Positions 9,370 through 17,299 of a DNA stretch of 64,000 nucleotides are shown in pieces. The stretch comes from Chryseobacterium ginsenosidimutans. Lineage in GTDB: Bacteria > Bacteroidota > Bacteroidia > Flavobacteriales > Weeksellaceae. The stretch is taken from NCBI RefSeq assembly GCF_030823405.1, contig NZ_JAUSXC010000001.1:1533001-1597000 (forward strand). Reading direction: 5' to 3'. Position numbers and translations under genes: made by a program. Numbering within the stretch: the first letter of the stretch is position 1; the number at the start of each line of letters is the position of its first letter. Below the pieces are notes generated by a model. It did no database searches. It was not told the DNA's origin and saw only the letters and a list, made by a program, of their open reading frames with translations.

Positions 9370-9861
9370 TTAAAATCTCTCCCAGAAAAAAGGAGGATTT
9401 ATTCCTAAAGCTCTTAAATAAACAAATCCCTGAGCACGATGATGAATTTCATTATCAATAAAATATAAAATATTCTGATATACCGGAAATTCATATTGAC
9501 CAAATAAATTAAAGGTTTCCTGAAAACGCTCTTCAGTAATTTCACTGAAATATTGGTTGATCACTCCGGTTTCTTCATCCCACTTTTTCAAAAGTTCTTC
9601 TTTGGTTTTTGGGTTAAAAGTTTCATCATCAAAAGCATCCTCTTTTTTATTGACGATCCCTTTTAAAGCCGGTCCTCCCATGCTGATAAGTTCTACTGCC
9701 ATTTTTGCGAAAGGTCTCATGCCACCGATTGTAAATTCGAATAATTCTTTCTCCGGGAACATTTCGATCACTCTTCTTGTCAGGTTTCTGTGCCCTTGCC
9801 AATGCTCTAATAATTGCTCAGAAATGATAAACTGTTTTGTGGTTGTTGCTGTTGTTGTCAT
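9370..9861 (-). CDS. DinB family protein
   Basis: A 163-aa four-helix-bundle protein of the DinB/YfiT superfamily, putative metal-dependent thiol-using transferases. The likely metal-binding histidines are in the N-terminal helix (LEHWQGHR) and in DNEIHHRAQGFVYLRALG near the C-terminus, the usual position. A final aromatic tail (INPPFFWERF) also fits. The substrate is unknown for most members. A TACCTTTG promoter and a dyad sit just upstream, and the WYL regulator gene faces it. Confidence 0.85.
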   Translation of the reverse strand: MTTTATTTKQFIISEQLLEHWQGHRNLTRRVIEMFPEKELFEFTIGGMRPFAKMAVELISMGGPALKGIVNKKEDAFDDETFNPKTKEELLKKWDEETGVINQYFSEITEERFQETFNLFGQYEFPVYQNILYFIDNEIHHRAQGFVYLRALGINPPFFWERF

Positions 9862-9889
9862 AATTTAATAGTGTTTGTTATTGTTGATA

Positions 9890-9924
9890 CAAAGGTAAAA
9901 CAGAGTTATGACAACAGTTTGTCA
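9890..9924 (-). promoter_or_regulatory. Promoter and operator-like dyad upstream of the DinB gene
   Basis: On the minus strand TACCTTTG (9890-9897) matches TAnnTTTG. Immediately upstream is the inverted repeat TGACAA-N4-TTGTCA (9909-9924), placed where the -33 box should be. The position suits a repressor or activator, with the YafY-type regulator at 8259-9209 as the obvious candidate. Confidence 0.5.
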
Positions 9925-9963
9925 GTAGGGGTTTCGCCTTTAAAAATATTTTTCTTTTTAAAA

Positions 9964-10049
9964 TAATTTTGCCCATTTCTCCGTTAGATATTAAAATTGT
10001 TAGATAAATAATTAAGAATGGCCGGTCTTTTGGGATCGGTTATTTTTTG
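9964..10049 (+). ncRNA. Candidate small RNA unit (promoter element to terminator-like hairpin)
   Basis: TAATTTTG at 9964-9971 matches the TAnnTTTG promoter element, and about 45 bases downstream an 8-pair stem with GU pairs (10017-10024 with 10031-10038) is followed by TATTTTTTG. There is no open reading frame between. This would give a transcript of roughly 70 nt. No -33 box is visible and I recognise no RNA family, so it is only a candidate. Confidence 0.25.
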
Positions 10050-10051
10050 TT

Positions 10052-10150
10052 TGAAGCTTTTCCTGCTATCCACTCATACTCCTCGCGCCAACGCTTTTTC
10101 CGGCTCTTGCTGTGGGGTAACCGTTACTATCAGGGCTAGGCATTTGTTGG
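10052..10150. repeat. GC-richer conserved intergenic element, no coding content
   Basis: A stretch beginning GAAGCTTTTCCTGCTATCC and passing through CTCGCGCCAACGC and GGGGTAACC to GGGCTAGGCA. It is clearly GC-richer than the flanking intergenic DNA and has no usable reading frame. From memory it resembles a multi-copy intergenic sequence in Flavobacteriia genomes (TTTTCCTGCT...TCC type). The rest of the 9862-10215 gap holds the DinB operator, the candidate small RNA and a plain AT-rich leader. Confidence 0.4.
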
Positions 10151-10215
10151 AAAAAGAATTGTAATCATTTATATATTTACTTTTTACATTCTACAAAATG
10201 AAGTAATTTAGTACT

Positions 10216-10785
10216 ATGAAAATTTATACAAAAACAGGAGATAAAGGTCAAACTGCATTGTACGGAGGAACGAGGGTTTCAAAAGCAAGTGCAAGAGTTG
10301 ACAGTTACGGAAATATAGACGAACTCAATTCATTCATCGGGATTTCAAAAAGTCATATTGACGATGAAGAAGTACTGAAACAATTAAAGAAAATTCAGTT
10401 TGATTTGTTCACAGTGGGTTCAGAAGCCGCAACTCCTGTTGATAAATTGATGCTGGCGAACGGGAAATCTCGCCTTCCTCTCATTATTTCTGATACTGAA
10501 ATTGAGGAACTGGAAAAATGGATGGATGCTTTTGAAGATAAATTAGAACCGCTTCAGTATTTTATTCTTCCCGGAGGTGGAAAATCGGCTACATTTTTAC
10601 ACGCAGCACGAACCATCTGCAGAAGGGCGGAACGATCTTTGGTTTTCTTAAATGAATCAGAAGAAGTTCGTCCCGAATTGATCAAATATTTAAACAGACT
10701 TTCAGATTATCTGTTTGTGCTGGCAAGATATATTTCAAAAATCAACAACGAACAGGAAGAATACTGGAATCCTAATGAAAGATAA
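10216..10785 (+). CDS. Cob(I)alamin adenosyltransferase, PduO type
   Basis: Transfers the adenosyl group of ATP to cob(I)alamin, making coenzyme B12. The 189-aa protein shows the PduO N-terminal ATP loop (YTKTGDKGQTALYGGTRVSK), then DSYGNIDELNSFIG, and the C-terminal RTICRRAERSL plus LNRLSDYLFVLAR signature with its Arg and Asp residues. No other cobalamin synthesis genes are near, consistent with salvage of imported corrinoids. It leads a run of overlapping genes that continues with the TPR protein at 10775. Confidence 0.93.
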   Translation: MKIYTKTGDKGQTALYGGTRVSKASARVDSYGNIDELNSFIGISKSHIDDEEVLKQLKKIQFDLFTVGSEAATPVDKLMLANGKSRLPLIISDTEIEELEKWMDAFEDKLEPLQYFILPGGGKSATFLHAARTICRRAERSLVFLNESEEVRPELIKYLNRLSDYLFVLARYISKINNEQEEYWNPNER

Positions 10786-11422
10786 AGTGAAAAAAATCTT
10801 TATTCTATCACTATTATTTTCTAATATGGTTTTTTCACAGAAGAGTACTGTGTTTTTCGATCAGGGAAATGAATTTATTTCAGAGAACAAATTTTCTGAA
10901 GCGGAAAATGTTTTCCGCAAAGGATTAAAAGAAGATCCGGACAATCTGATTTTAAAATCACAATTGGCATTGGCGCTTCTCAGTCAGGATAAAAATGATG
11001 ATGCAGAAATTGTTATTGGTGAAATATTATCTAAAAAGCCCGATTTTATAGCCGCTCTCTGGTATGGCGGAATTAATAATTTCAATAAAAAAGAACCCGA
11101 TTACCGAAAAGCAATTTCCTATTTTGAGAAAGCTTACGATCTGATTGATATAAATTCACCACAATATTTCGGAGTGAATTATTATATCGCAAGATCTTAC
11201 CGAAAGTTGCTGTATCGGGAAGGGCTTACTTATAATGAAGTCGACAGAATGCTGGAAACGTATAAAAAATATGTAGAATTACAACCGGATGCAGAAGATA
11301 CAAATGATGCAAAGAATTTCATAAAAAGAGTGGAAGAGAAAAGACCTGGCAAAAATGTAGGAAAATGGATCATCACATCCCAACAAAATGTTGAAGAGTT
11401 GCTAAAGAAAACGAATAAATGA
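10775..11422 (+). CDS. Secreted tetratricopeptide-repeat protein
   Basis: A 215-aa protein; I use the ATG that yields MKDKVKKIFILSLLFSNMVFSQ, a good signal peptide ending in SQ, rather than an upstream start inside the previous gene. It overlaps that gene's end by 11 bases. Two to three TPR units follow (FDQGNEFISENKFSEAENVF; LALLSQDKNDDAEIV; AISYFEKAYDLID). TPRs mediate protein contacts, here in the periplasm. The partner is not apparent. Its stop overlaps the start of the thiamine pyrophosphokinase gene. Confidence 0.8.
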   Translation: MKDKVKKIFILSLLFSNMVFSQKSTVFFDQGNEFISENKFSEAENVFRKGLKEDPDNLILKSQLALALLSQDKNDDAEIVIGEILSKKPDFIAALWYGGINNFNKKEPDYRKAISYFEKAYDLIDINSPQYFGVNYYIARSYRKLLYREGLTYNEVDRMLETYKKYVELQPDAEDTNDAKNFIKRVEEKRPGKNVGKWIITSQQNVEELLKKTNK

Positions 11423-12048
11423 ATATGAAAGCATTACTTTTCATTAACGGAGATCCTCCAAAATCTTTTCCAAACCCTGCAGAATATAATGTAATTGCCT
11501 GCACAGATGGTGCTTTTCATTATCTTAAAAACCTGAATTTCCCTTTAGATAAGCTGGATTTTATTTCCGGTGATTTCGATTCGCATTCCGGTTCAGACGA
11601 AAATGTGTATGAGGAAAAATTCATCTACACTCCCGATCAGGATAAAACGGATTTTCATAAAGCATTGGAAATTATTGTAGAAAAAGGGATTCAAAATGTT
11701 GATGTTTTAGGCGGAAGCGGGGGAGAACAGGATCATTTTTTGGGAAATCTTACCGTTGCTTTTAATTTTAAAGATCAGTTAAACATAAAGTTTTATGATG
11801 AATTTTCAGAATATTATTTTGTTCCGAAAAGTTTTATTATACACGAGGTAAAAAATAAAATGATCTCATTATATCCTTTTCCAATCGTTGAGAATATTAC
11901 AACAAAAGGATTGAATTGGTGTTTAACAAACGGAAGTTTAAGCATCACTTCAAGAATCGGAACCAGGAATTTCGCGGTGGAAGATCAGGTTTCTATTGAA
12001 TACGAAAAAGGTGATATGCTAGTTTTTGTAGGAAGAATTTATCTATAA
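11419..12048 (+). CDS. Thiamine pyrophosphokinase
   Basis: Transfers pyrophosphate from ATP to thiamine, giving thiamine diphosphate. The 209-aa protein has the family's aspartate-rich motifs: CTDGAFHYL, DFISGDFDS, TPDQDKTDFHKAL and GGSGGEQDHFLGNL, followed by the smaller C-terminal beta domain. Its ATG lies in ATGA, shared with the stop of the preceding TPR gene, so the two are translationally coupled. An ATG two codons later would serve equally well. Confidence 0.92.
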   Translation: MNMKALLFINGDPPKSFPNPAEYNVIACTDGAFHYLKNLNFPLDKLDFISGDFDSHSGSDENVYEEKFIYTPDQDKTDFHKALEIIVEKGIQNVDVLGGSGGEQDHFLGNLTVAFNFKDQLNIKFYDEFSEYYFVPKSFIIHEVKNKMISLYPFPIVENITTKGLNWCLTNGSLSITSRIGTRNFAVEDQVSIEYEKGDMLVFVGRIYL

Positions 12049-12089
12049 TTTGAAATACCAACATCTGTATAATCCGTGGACAACAAAAA

Positions 12090-12965
12090 ATGAAAAACTT
12101 AATTAAAATATTATTTCTAACCATTTCATTACTGTGTATTTTCTCCTGTAAAACACAGCATTTTTCTGTACCCGAATTTGGGGAAAATAACCCGGAGAAA
12201 GATCTTAAAATTAAAAAAGTATACAATTTCCGAACGATTGGAAATATTAAAAATATTGACGGAAGAACCTTGAAAGAAGGAAAATTCTACAGAAGTGCAA
12301 ACTTATATAAGTTGAAGCAGAAATCTTTTGATGAAATTAAAAATTTAGGGATTAAAGAAATTATCGATCTTAGAAATTCAAAAGAAATTGCTCAAAAGCC
12401 CGATAATCTTCCGGCTGATATTATTTATAAAAATTATTCTGCGTTTGAAGATAAAGGTGATCAATTAAACCAGGCGAAAAAATTAGTATTGAAAGGAAAA
12501 GTCAATGGTTCCGATGCTGATAAAAGAATGCTTGATTTTTACAAAGAGTACGTGACTGAAAACCCTGAAATAATCAAAAAGATTATCATTGAAATTTTAG
12601 ATTCAGACCAGCCGATTTTATATCACTGCACTGCAGGAAAAGACCGAACAGGAATCACAACAGCATTGATATTAACCATTTTAAAGTTTGATAAACAAAC
12701 TATTTACAACGATTATCTTTTATCCAACAATTACAGGAAAAAATTAGTTGATAAACGACTTAATCTTGCGAATAATTTACATTTTCTATATCCGAAAATG
12801 GATGTCGAAGTATTGGAAAAACTAAGCTGGGTTGAAACTGATTATTTGGATGCCGCTTTTAATGAAATCAATAACAAATACGGCTCAATTGATACTTATA
12901 TTGAAGAGGTTTTAGGGATTTCTGAAAATAAAAGACAGGAATATATTCAGAAGTTTACGTATTGA
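12090..12965 (+). CDS. Lipoprotein tyrosine/serine phosphatase (DSP/PTP superfamily)
   Basis: A 291-aa exported lipoprotein with lipobox IFSC at residues 17-20. It contains the protein-tyrosine-phosphatase loop HCTAGKDRTG (the HCxxGxxRT motif; Cys nucleophile, Arg for phosphate), and an upstream RNSKEIAQKP region with FYRSANLYKL, matching the bacterial Y_phosphatase3 family. It is likely anchored facing the periplasm or surface, so the substrate may be a phospholipid, inositol phosphate or peptide. It follows the thiamine pyrophosphokinase gene by 41 bases. Confidence 0.88.
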   Translation: MKNLIKILFLTISLLCIFSCKTQHFSVPEFGENNPEKDLKIKKVYNFRTIGNIKNIDGRTLKEGKFYRSANLYKLKQKSFDEIKNLGIKEIIDLRNSKEIAQKPDNLPADIIYKNYSAFEDKGDQLNQAKKLVLKGKVNGSDADKRMLDFYKEYVTENPEIIKKIIIEILDSDQPILYHCTAGKDRTGITTALILTILKFDKQTIYNDYLLSNNYRKKLVDKRLNLANNLHFLYPKMDVEVLEKLSWVETDYLDAAFNEINNKYGSIDTYIEEVLGISENKRQEYIQKFTY

Positions 12966-13076
12966 TAATTTAAGTTAATTTTTTACCATAAATACACTGA
13001 AAATTTATAATAAATTTAACGCTCAAAAACCAAACTTTTTTAGCAATTTTGCATTTCTTAATTCACTTGTTTAGAA

Positions 13077-14468
13077 ATGAAAATAAAATACTCGGAACTT
13101 ATTGATCAGACGTTGTATTTTCCTACCGAGGAGTTCAATGTTTCTGAGAACAATTTGTTGTTTCACGACATTCCTTTGATGGAAGTTGTGGAAAAGTTTG
13201 GCACTCCGCTAAAGATTAGCTACCTGCCGAGAATTTCTCAAAATATCCAAAAAGCCAAAAGTTGGTTTAGGGAAGCTTTTGAGAAGACCGATTATAAGAA
13301 GAATTATAGATATTGCTACTGTACAAAATCAAGTCATTTTAAGTTTGTATTGGAAGAAGCATTGAAAAATGATATTTCCATAGAAACTTCTTCCGCATAT
13401 GACATGGATATCGTAAAATCTCTTTACAAAGAAGGAAAAGTAGATAAAGATATCGAAGTAATCTGTAACGGCTTCAAAACGGATGATTATCTGGCGAAAA
13501 TTTCGGATATGATTAACAATGGTTTTGAAAACATTACGCCGATTCTTGATAATTACCGTGAGCTGGATAAGCTTACAGAAAGTATAGACACAACTTTTGA
13601 CATCGGAATCAGAATCGCATCTGAGGAAGAGCCTAAGTTCGAATTTTATACCTCAAGATTAGGAATCGGATATAAAGATATTATTCCTTATTATAGTCAG
13701 AAAATCGCTGAACACCCGAATGCAAGACTGAAAATGCTTCACTTTTTCATTAATACCGGAATCAAAGACACAGCGTATTATTGGAATGAATTGTATAAAT
13801 GTCTTCGTGTGTATGCTCGTTTGAAAAAAATTGCTCCGGAAGTAAATTCTTTAAATATCGGAGGTGGTTTCCCAATCAAAACTTCTTTGCAGTTTGATTA
13901 CGATTATCAATATATGGTTGAAGAGATCGTTTCTCAGATCAAGAAATTCTGTGAGGAAGAAGGTGTTGAAGAGCCCAATATTTATACTGAATTCGGAAGC
14001 TTCACCGTTGGAGAAAGTGGTGCGAATATCTATAAAATTATTTCTCAAAAACGTCAGAACGACAGAGAAAAATGGAATATGATCGATTCATCTTTCATGA
14101 CTACACTTCCTGATACCTGGGCGATTTCAAGACACTTTATCATGCTTCCGTTAAACCGTTGGGATGATACGTATGAAAGGGTTTTCTTGGGTGGGTTGAC
14201 TTGTGATTCAGATGATTACTATAATTCTGAGCAGCATACCAATGCTATTTATTTACCGGTTTTCAGTGATACAAAGCCTTTGTACATCGGTTTTTTCCAT
14301 ACGGGAGCGTATCAGGAAACAATTGGAGGGTACGGTGGAGTTCACCATTGTTTAATGCCTCAGCCAAGACATATTCTGATTCAGAAAGATGAAAATGGAG
14401 ACTTTCAATATGAGATTTTCCGTGAGAAACAGGAACCTGAAGATGTTTTGAAACTTTTGGGATATTAA
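13077..14468 (+). CDS. speA: Biosynthetic arginine decarboxylase
   Basis: Decarboxylates arginine to agmatine, the first step of putrescine/spermidine synthesis. The 463-aa protein is a fold-III PLP enzyme with a short flavobacterial form, lacking the long insert of the E. coli enzyme. Visible features are YCTKSSHF (likely PLP lysine), NIGGGFPIKTS (phosphate loop) and TCDSDDYY near the C-terminus, the diagnostic substrate-site region. The agmatinase gene at 15426 completes the route, separated by an oppositely oriented HAD gene. Confidence 0.9.
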   Translation: MKIKYSELIDQTLYFPTEEFNVSENNLLFHDIPLMEVVEKFGTPLKISYLPRISQNIQKAKSWFREAFEKTDYKKNYRYCYCTKSSHFKFVLEEALKNDISIETSSAYDMDIVKSLYKEGKVDKDIEVICNGFKTDDYLAKISDMINNGFENITPILDNYRELDKLTESIDTTFDIGIRIASEEEPKFEFYTSRLGIGYKDIIPYYSQKIAEHPNARLKMLHFFINTGIKDTAYYWNELYKCLRVYARLKKIAPEVNSLNIGGGFPIKTSLQFDYDYQYMVEEIVSQIKKFCEEEGVEEPNIYTEFGSFTVGESGANIYKIISQKRQNDREKWNMIDSSFMTTLPDTWAISRHFIMLPLNRWDDTYERVFLGGLTCDSDDYYNSEQHTNAIYLPVFSDTKPLYIGFFHTGAYQETIGGYGGVHHCLMPQPRHILIQKDENGDFQYEIFREKQEPEDVLKLLGY

Positions 14469-14483
14469 ATAACGAAATATATG

Positions 14484-14549
14484 TTGTCATTTCGACGATA
14501 GGAGAAATTTGATAATAGATTCTTCACTTCATTTCGCTCTGAATGACAA
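14484..14549. repeat. Palindromic intergenic repeat (TTGTCATT...AATGACAA)
   Basis: A 66-bp stretch with inverted 8-bp ends TTGTCATT (14484-14491) and AATGACAA (14542-14549), with inner GACGATAGGAGAAA and TTCTTCACTTCATTTCG. This is the form of a repeat family found between many flavobacterial genes. It lies between convergent genes just before a terminator. Confidence 0.5.
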
Positions 14550-14567
14550 TAAGTAAAAATACAATAT

Positions 14568-14594
14568 AAAAGCTCTCAAATTCTGAGAGCTTTT
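14568..14594. terminator. Bidirectional terminator between speA and the HAD gene
   Basis: An 11-bp perfect stem (14568-14578 with 14584-14594) with a 5-base loop and A/T tracts on both sides, between two convergent genes. Confidence 0.85.
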
Positions 14595-14599
14595 TATTT

Positions 14600-15259
14600 T
14601 TAAAAATATTTTGAAAGTTTATCCAACTCCAGATCCAAATAATCTGAAACCACGATATTTGCCAGTGTATAATCCTGATTTTTTGAATGAGGACTTCTAT
14701 ACGCTGCACAAAAAATATTGGCACGGTGTGATGCCAGAATTCCATTCGTAGAATCTTCAATCACCATGCAGTTTTCAACTGGTTGGTTTGCCATTTCTGC
14801 TGCTAACAGGAAAACTTCAGGATGAGGTTTTGATTCTTTCAACTCTGCACCGCTTATTTTTCCGCTGAAATATTTTTCCAGTTCGAATTTTTCAAAAACC
14901 ATATTGATGGTGTTCATTGTTGCGGAAGAAGCTAGAATTAAAGTAATTCCGTTTTCATAATAATGTTGAATCAATTCTTTCACACCCGGAATCAAATCGA
15001 ATTCTTCGTCATTATAAAAGTAATCCTTAAAATAATCTCTTTTTGTTTTTGCGATTTCTTCGTACGTCTGTTTTAAATTAAATTGAGTAATCAAAATATC
15101 ACAAACCCTTTTCGTAGAAGCACCTGTAAAAGAAGTATATAAGTCTTCGGAAACGTCGATTCCCATGTCTTTGAATGTTTTAAAATAGGCTTTTCTGTGC
15201 AATGGTTCTGTATCCACAATCACGCCATCCATATCGAATAGCACAGCTTTTAACGGCAT
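14600..15259 (-). CDS. HAD-superfamily phosphatase/phosphomutase (beta-phosphoglucomutase-like)
   Basis: A 219-aa cytoplasmic enzyme when started at MPLKAVLFDMDG, which places the catalytic motif at its usual distance; the longer reading adds 19 unlikely residues. Motif I is DMDGVIVDTEPLH (nucleophile and acid Asp), motif II LASSATM, motif III SKPHPEVFLLAAE, motif IV VIEDSTNGI. The helical cap between motifs I and II fits the beta-phosphoglucomutase/sugar-phosphatase group. The substrate cannot be told from sequence. Position between speA and speB-like genes gives no clear link. Confidence 0.85.
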   Translation of the reverse strand: MPLKAVLFDMDGVIVDTEPLHRKAYFKTFKDMGIDVSEDLYTSFTGASTKRVCDILITQFNLKQTYEEIAKTKRDYFKDYFYNDEEFDLIPGVKELIQHYYENGITLILASSATMNTINMVFEKFELEKYFSGKISGAELKESKPHPEVFLLAAEMANQPVENCMVIEDSTNGILASHRANIFCAAYRSPHSKNQDYTLANIVVSDYLDLELDKLSKYF

Positions 15260-15388
15260 AAAATATATTTTAAAACAAAAATAATGTTTTAAAATGTAAA
15301 GAGTAAAGGATTTCAAATTAAAAAATGAGAATGAAGGTTAAAAATTCATAACTCACAGCTCATAATTTATAACTCAAGTACTATTTTG

Positions 15389-15396
15389 TATCTTTG
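15389..15396 (+). promoter_or_regulatory. TAnnTTTG promoter element of the agmatinase gene
   Basis: TATCTTTG, 29 bases before the ATG at 15426. No properly spaced TTG box is seen. Confidence 0.5.
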
Positions 15397-15425
15397 CGGC
15401 AATCATTTAAATTTTTAAATAAAAC

Positions 15426-16280
15426 ATGAAAACATACGCAGGAATTCCTGAAGAAAATGCTTCATTAGAGAACTCGAAAGTAGTATTGGTAACTGTTCCT
15501 TACGACGGAACTTCAACATGGGGGAAAGGAGCCGATAAAGGTCCTGAACTGTTCCTTGATGCTTCTGAAAATATGGAGCTTTATGATATCGAAACTCAAA
15601 CTGAACCTTATCTGGAAGGCGTTTATCTGGCTGGAGAAATTACAGAAAAATCTTCACCTGAAGCAATGACAGAAGCCGTGTATCAAAAAACAAAAGAGCT
15701 TTTGAGTAATGATGGAAAATTATTCACGCTTTTCGGTGGAGAACATTCTGTTTCTATCGGTTCGATTCGTGCGGTTGGTGAGAAATATGAGAATTTAACG
15801 GTACTTCAGTTAGATGCTCACACAGATCTACGTCCGGAATTCCATGGCTCTACTTCTAATCATGCTTGTGCGGTTTTCGAAGCCAATCAGAAGCATAATT
15901 TGGTGCAAGTAGGAATCCGTTCTATGGATATCGGAGAAGCTGAATATTTACCGGAAGGAAGAGTATTTTTCGCTCACGAAATTGCCAACAATGAGAACTG
16001 GGTAAATGACGTATTGGAAAAAGTTTCCGGAAACGTTTATATCACGATCGATTTGGATGCTTTTGATCCTTCAATCGCTCCGTCAACAGGTACTCCTGAA
16101 CCAGGCGGGTTGCAATGGTACCCGACATTGGAGCTATTAAGAAAAGTATTTGAGAAATGTAATGTTGTAGCGTTTGATATTGTTGAATTAATGGATTCAG
16201 CGTATGCCAAACCAAGTGCTTTTTTGGCGGCGAAATTATATTACAAAATGCTTGCTTATTATCACATTAATAAAGACTAA
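15426..16280 (+). CDS. speB: Agmatinase (ureohydrolase family)
   Basis: Hydrolyses agmatine to putrescine and urea, directly after arginine decarboxylase. The 284-aa protein has the binuclear manganese motifs of the arginase/agmatinase fold: GGEHSVSIG, LDAHTDLR with following STSNHACA, and TIDLDAFDPSIAPSTGTPEPGG-type metal ligands. The SNHA and short length favour agmatinase over arginase. Proximity to speA at 13077-14468 supports this. A formiminoglutamase or guanidinobutyrase role is less likely. Confidence 0.9.
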   Translation: MKTYAGIPEENASLENSKVVLVTVPYDGTSTWGKGADKGPELFLDASENMELYDIETQTEPYLEGVYLAGEITEKSSPEAMTEAVYQKTKELLSNDGKLFTLFGGEHSVSIGSIRAVGEKYENLTVLQLDAHTDLRPEFHGSTSNHACAVFEANQKHNLVQVGIRSMDIGEAEYLPEGRVFFAHEIANNENWVNDVLEKVSGNVYITIDLDAFDPSIAPSTGTPEPGGLQWYPTLELLRKVFEKCNVVAFDIVELMDSAYAKPSAFLAAKLYYKMLAYYHINKD

Positions 16281-16348
16281 AACTTCACAAGAATCGGATT
16301 TTTTCTGCAAAAAATTCTTTGGAAATTTGTGAGGTAAAACAAAATGAT

Positions 16349-17221
16349 ATGTCCACACAAAATCAGATAGATTACGAAAGAATTGCGAAAGCAATAGAAT
16401 ATATCCAAAGTAATTTTAAGCTTCAGCCAAGTTTGGATGAAGTGGCAGAGAAGATTAATCTGAGTCCGGCTCATTTCCAGAAAATATTTACGGATTGGGC
16501 AGGAACAAGTCCGAAAAAGTTTTTACAGTTCATCAGCCTTGAACATGCTAAAAATTTATTAAAGGAAGAAAAAGCGAGTTTGTTTGATACAGCCTATGAG
16601 ACAGGATTTTCCAGCACAAGCAGATTGCACGATTTGTTTGTGAATATTGAAGGAATGTCTCCGGCAGAATATAAAAACGGCGGAAAAAGTCTCAGTATTA
16701 ATTACAGTTTTTCCGAAAGTCCTTTTGGAAATGTAATTACAGCTTCCACAGAAAAAGGAATCTGCTATATGGCTTTTGAAAACGATGCAAAAAAAGCATT
16801 GGGAGATTTACAATTTAAATTTCCCAATGCTTCTTTTTTTGAAAAACAGGACGAATTTCAGAAAAATGCCTTGTCCATTTTCACTCAGGACTGGACGAAA
16901 TTACATTCAATAAAATTACATTTAAAAGGAACCGATTTTCAACTGAAAGTCTGGGAAAGTCTGTTAACGATTCCAATGGGGAAGTTATCTACGTACGGAA
17001 ATTTAGCCGGAAAGATTGGCCACTCTAAAGCATCACGAGCGGTCGGAACAGCCATTGGAAGTAATCCTGTCGCATTTTTGATTCCCTGTCATCGGGTGAT
17101 TCAATCTTCCGGAAAAATAGGCGGGTACATGTGGGGGAGTGATAGAAAACAGTTAATCATTGGTTGGGAAAGCTCCAGAGTTTATGCTGAAAATTCTTTA
17201 ATTACAAAACAGAATTATTAG
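16349..17221 (+). CDS. AraC HTH fused to O6-methylguanine-DNA methyltransferase (Ada-like)
   Basis: A 290-aa fusion. I use the ATG at 16349; the longer form begins with TTG. Residues about 1-110 are an AraC-type double helix-turn-helix (LDEVAEKINLSPAHFQKIF; DTAYETGFSSTSRLHDLF). The rest is an Ogt-type methyltransferase with the acceptor cysteine in IPCHRVIQ and the RAVGTAIGSNP motif. It repairs O6-alkylguanine by suicidal transfer to that Cys. The Ada N-terminal phosphotriester-sensing cysteine cluster is absent, so sensing would differ from E. coli Ada. An alkB gene follows. Confidence 0.9.
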   Translation: MSTQNQIDYERIAKAIEYIQSNFKLQPSLDEVAEKINLSPAHFQKIFTDWAGTSPKKFLQFISLEHAKNLLKEEKASLFDTAYETGFSSTSRLHDLFVNIEGMSPAEYKNGGKSLSINYSFSESPFGNVITASTEKGICYMAFENDAKKALGDLQFKFPNASFFEKQDEFQKNALSIFTQDWTKLHSIKLHLKGTDFQLKVWESLLTIPMGKLSTYGNLAGKIGHSKASRAVGTAIGSNPVAFLIPCHRVIQSSGKIGGYMWGSDRKQLIIGWESSRVYAENSLITKQNY

Positions 17222-17299
17222 TAATGTTAATTAAATTATGCAGCTTAGATTCCAACGGATGACAAAAGATGCTAATACAAAACGCAAAATCTTATTTTT

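Noticed and set aside
13077..16280. A single operon for speA, HAD and agmatinase
   Set aside because: The HAD gene is in the opposite direction and a bidirectional terminator follows speA; only speA and the agmatinase are linked by function.
16319..16348. TTG start extending the Ada-like protein by 10 residues
   Set aside because: The downstream ATG gives a standard N-terminus and the extra residues add nothing recognisable.
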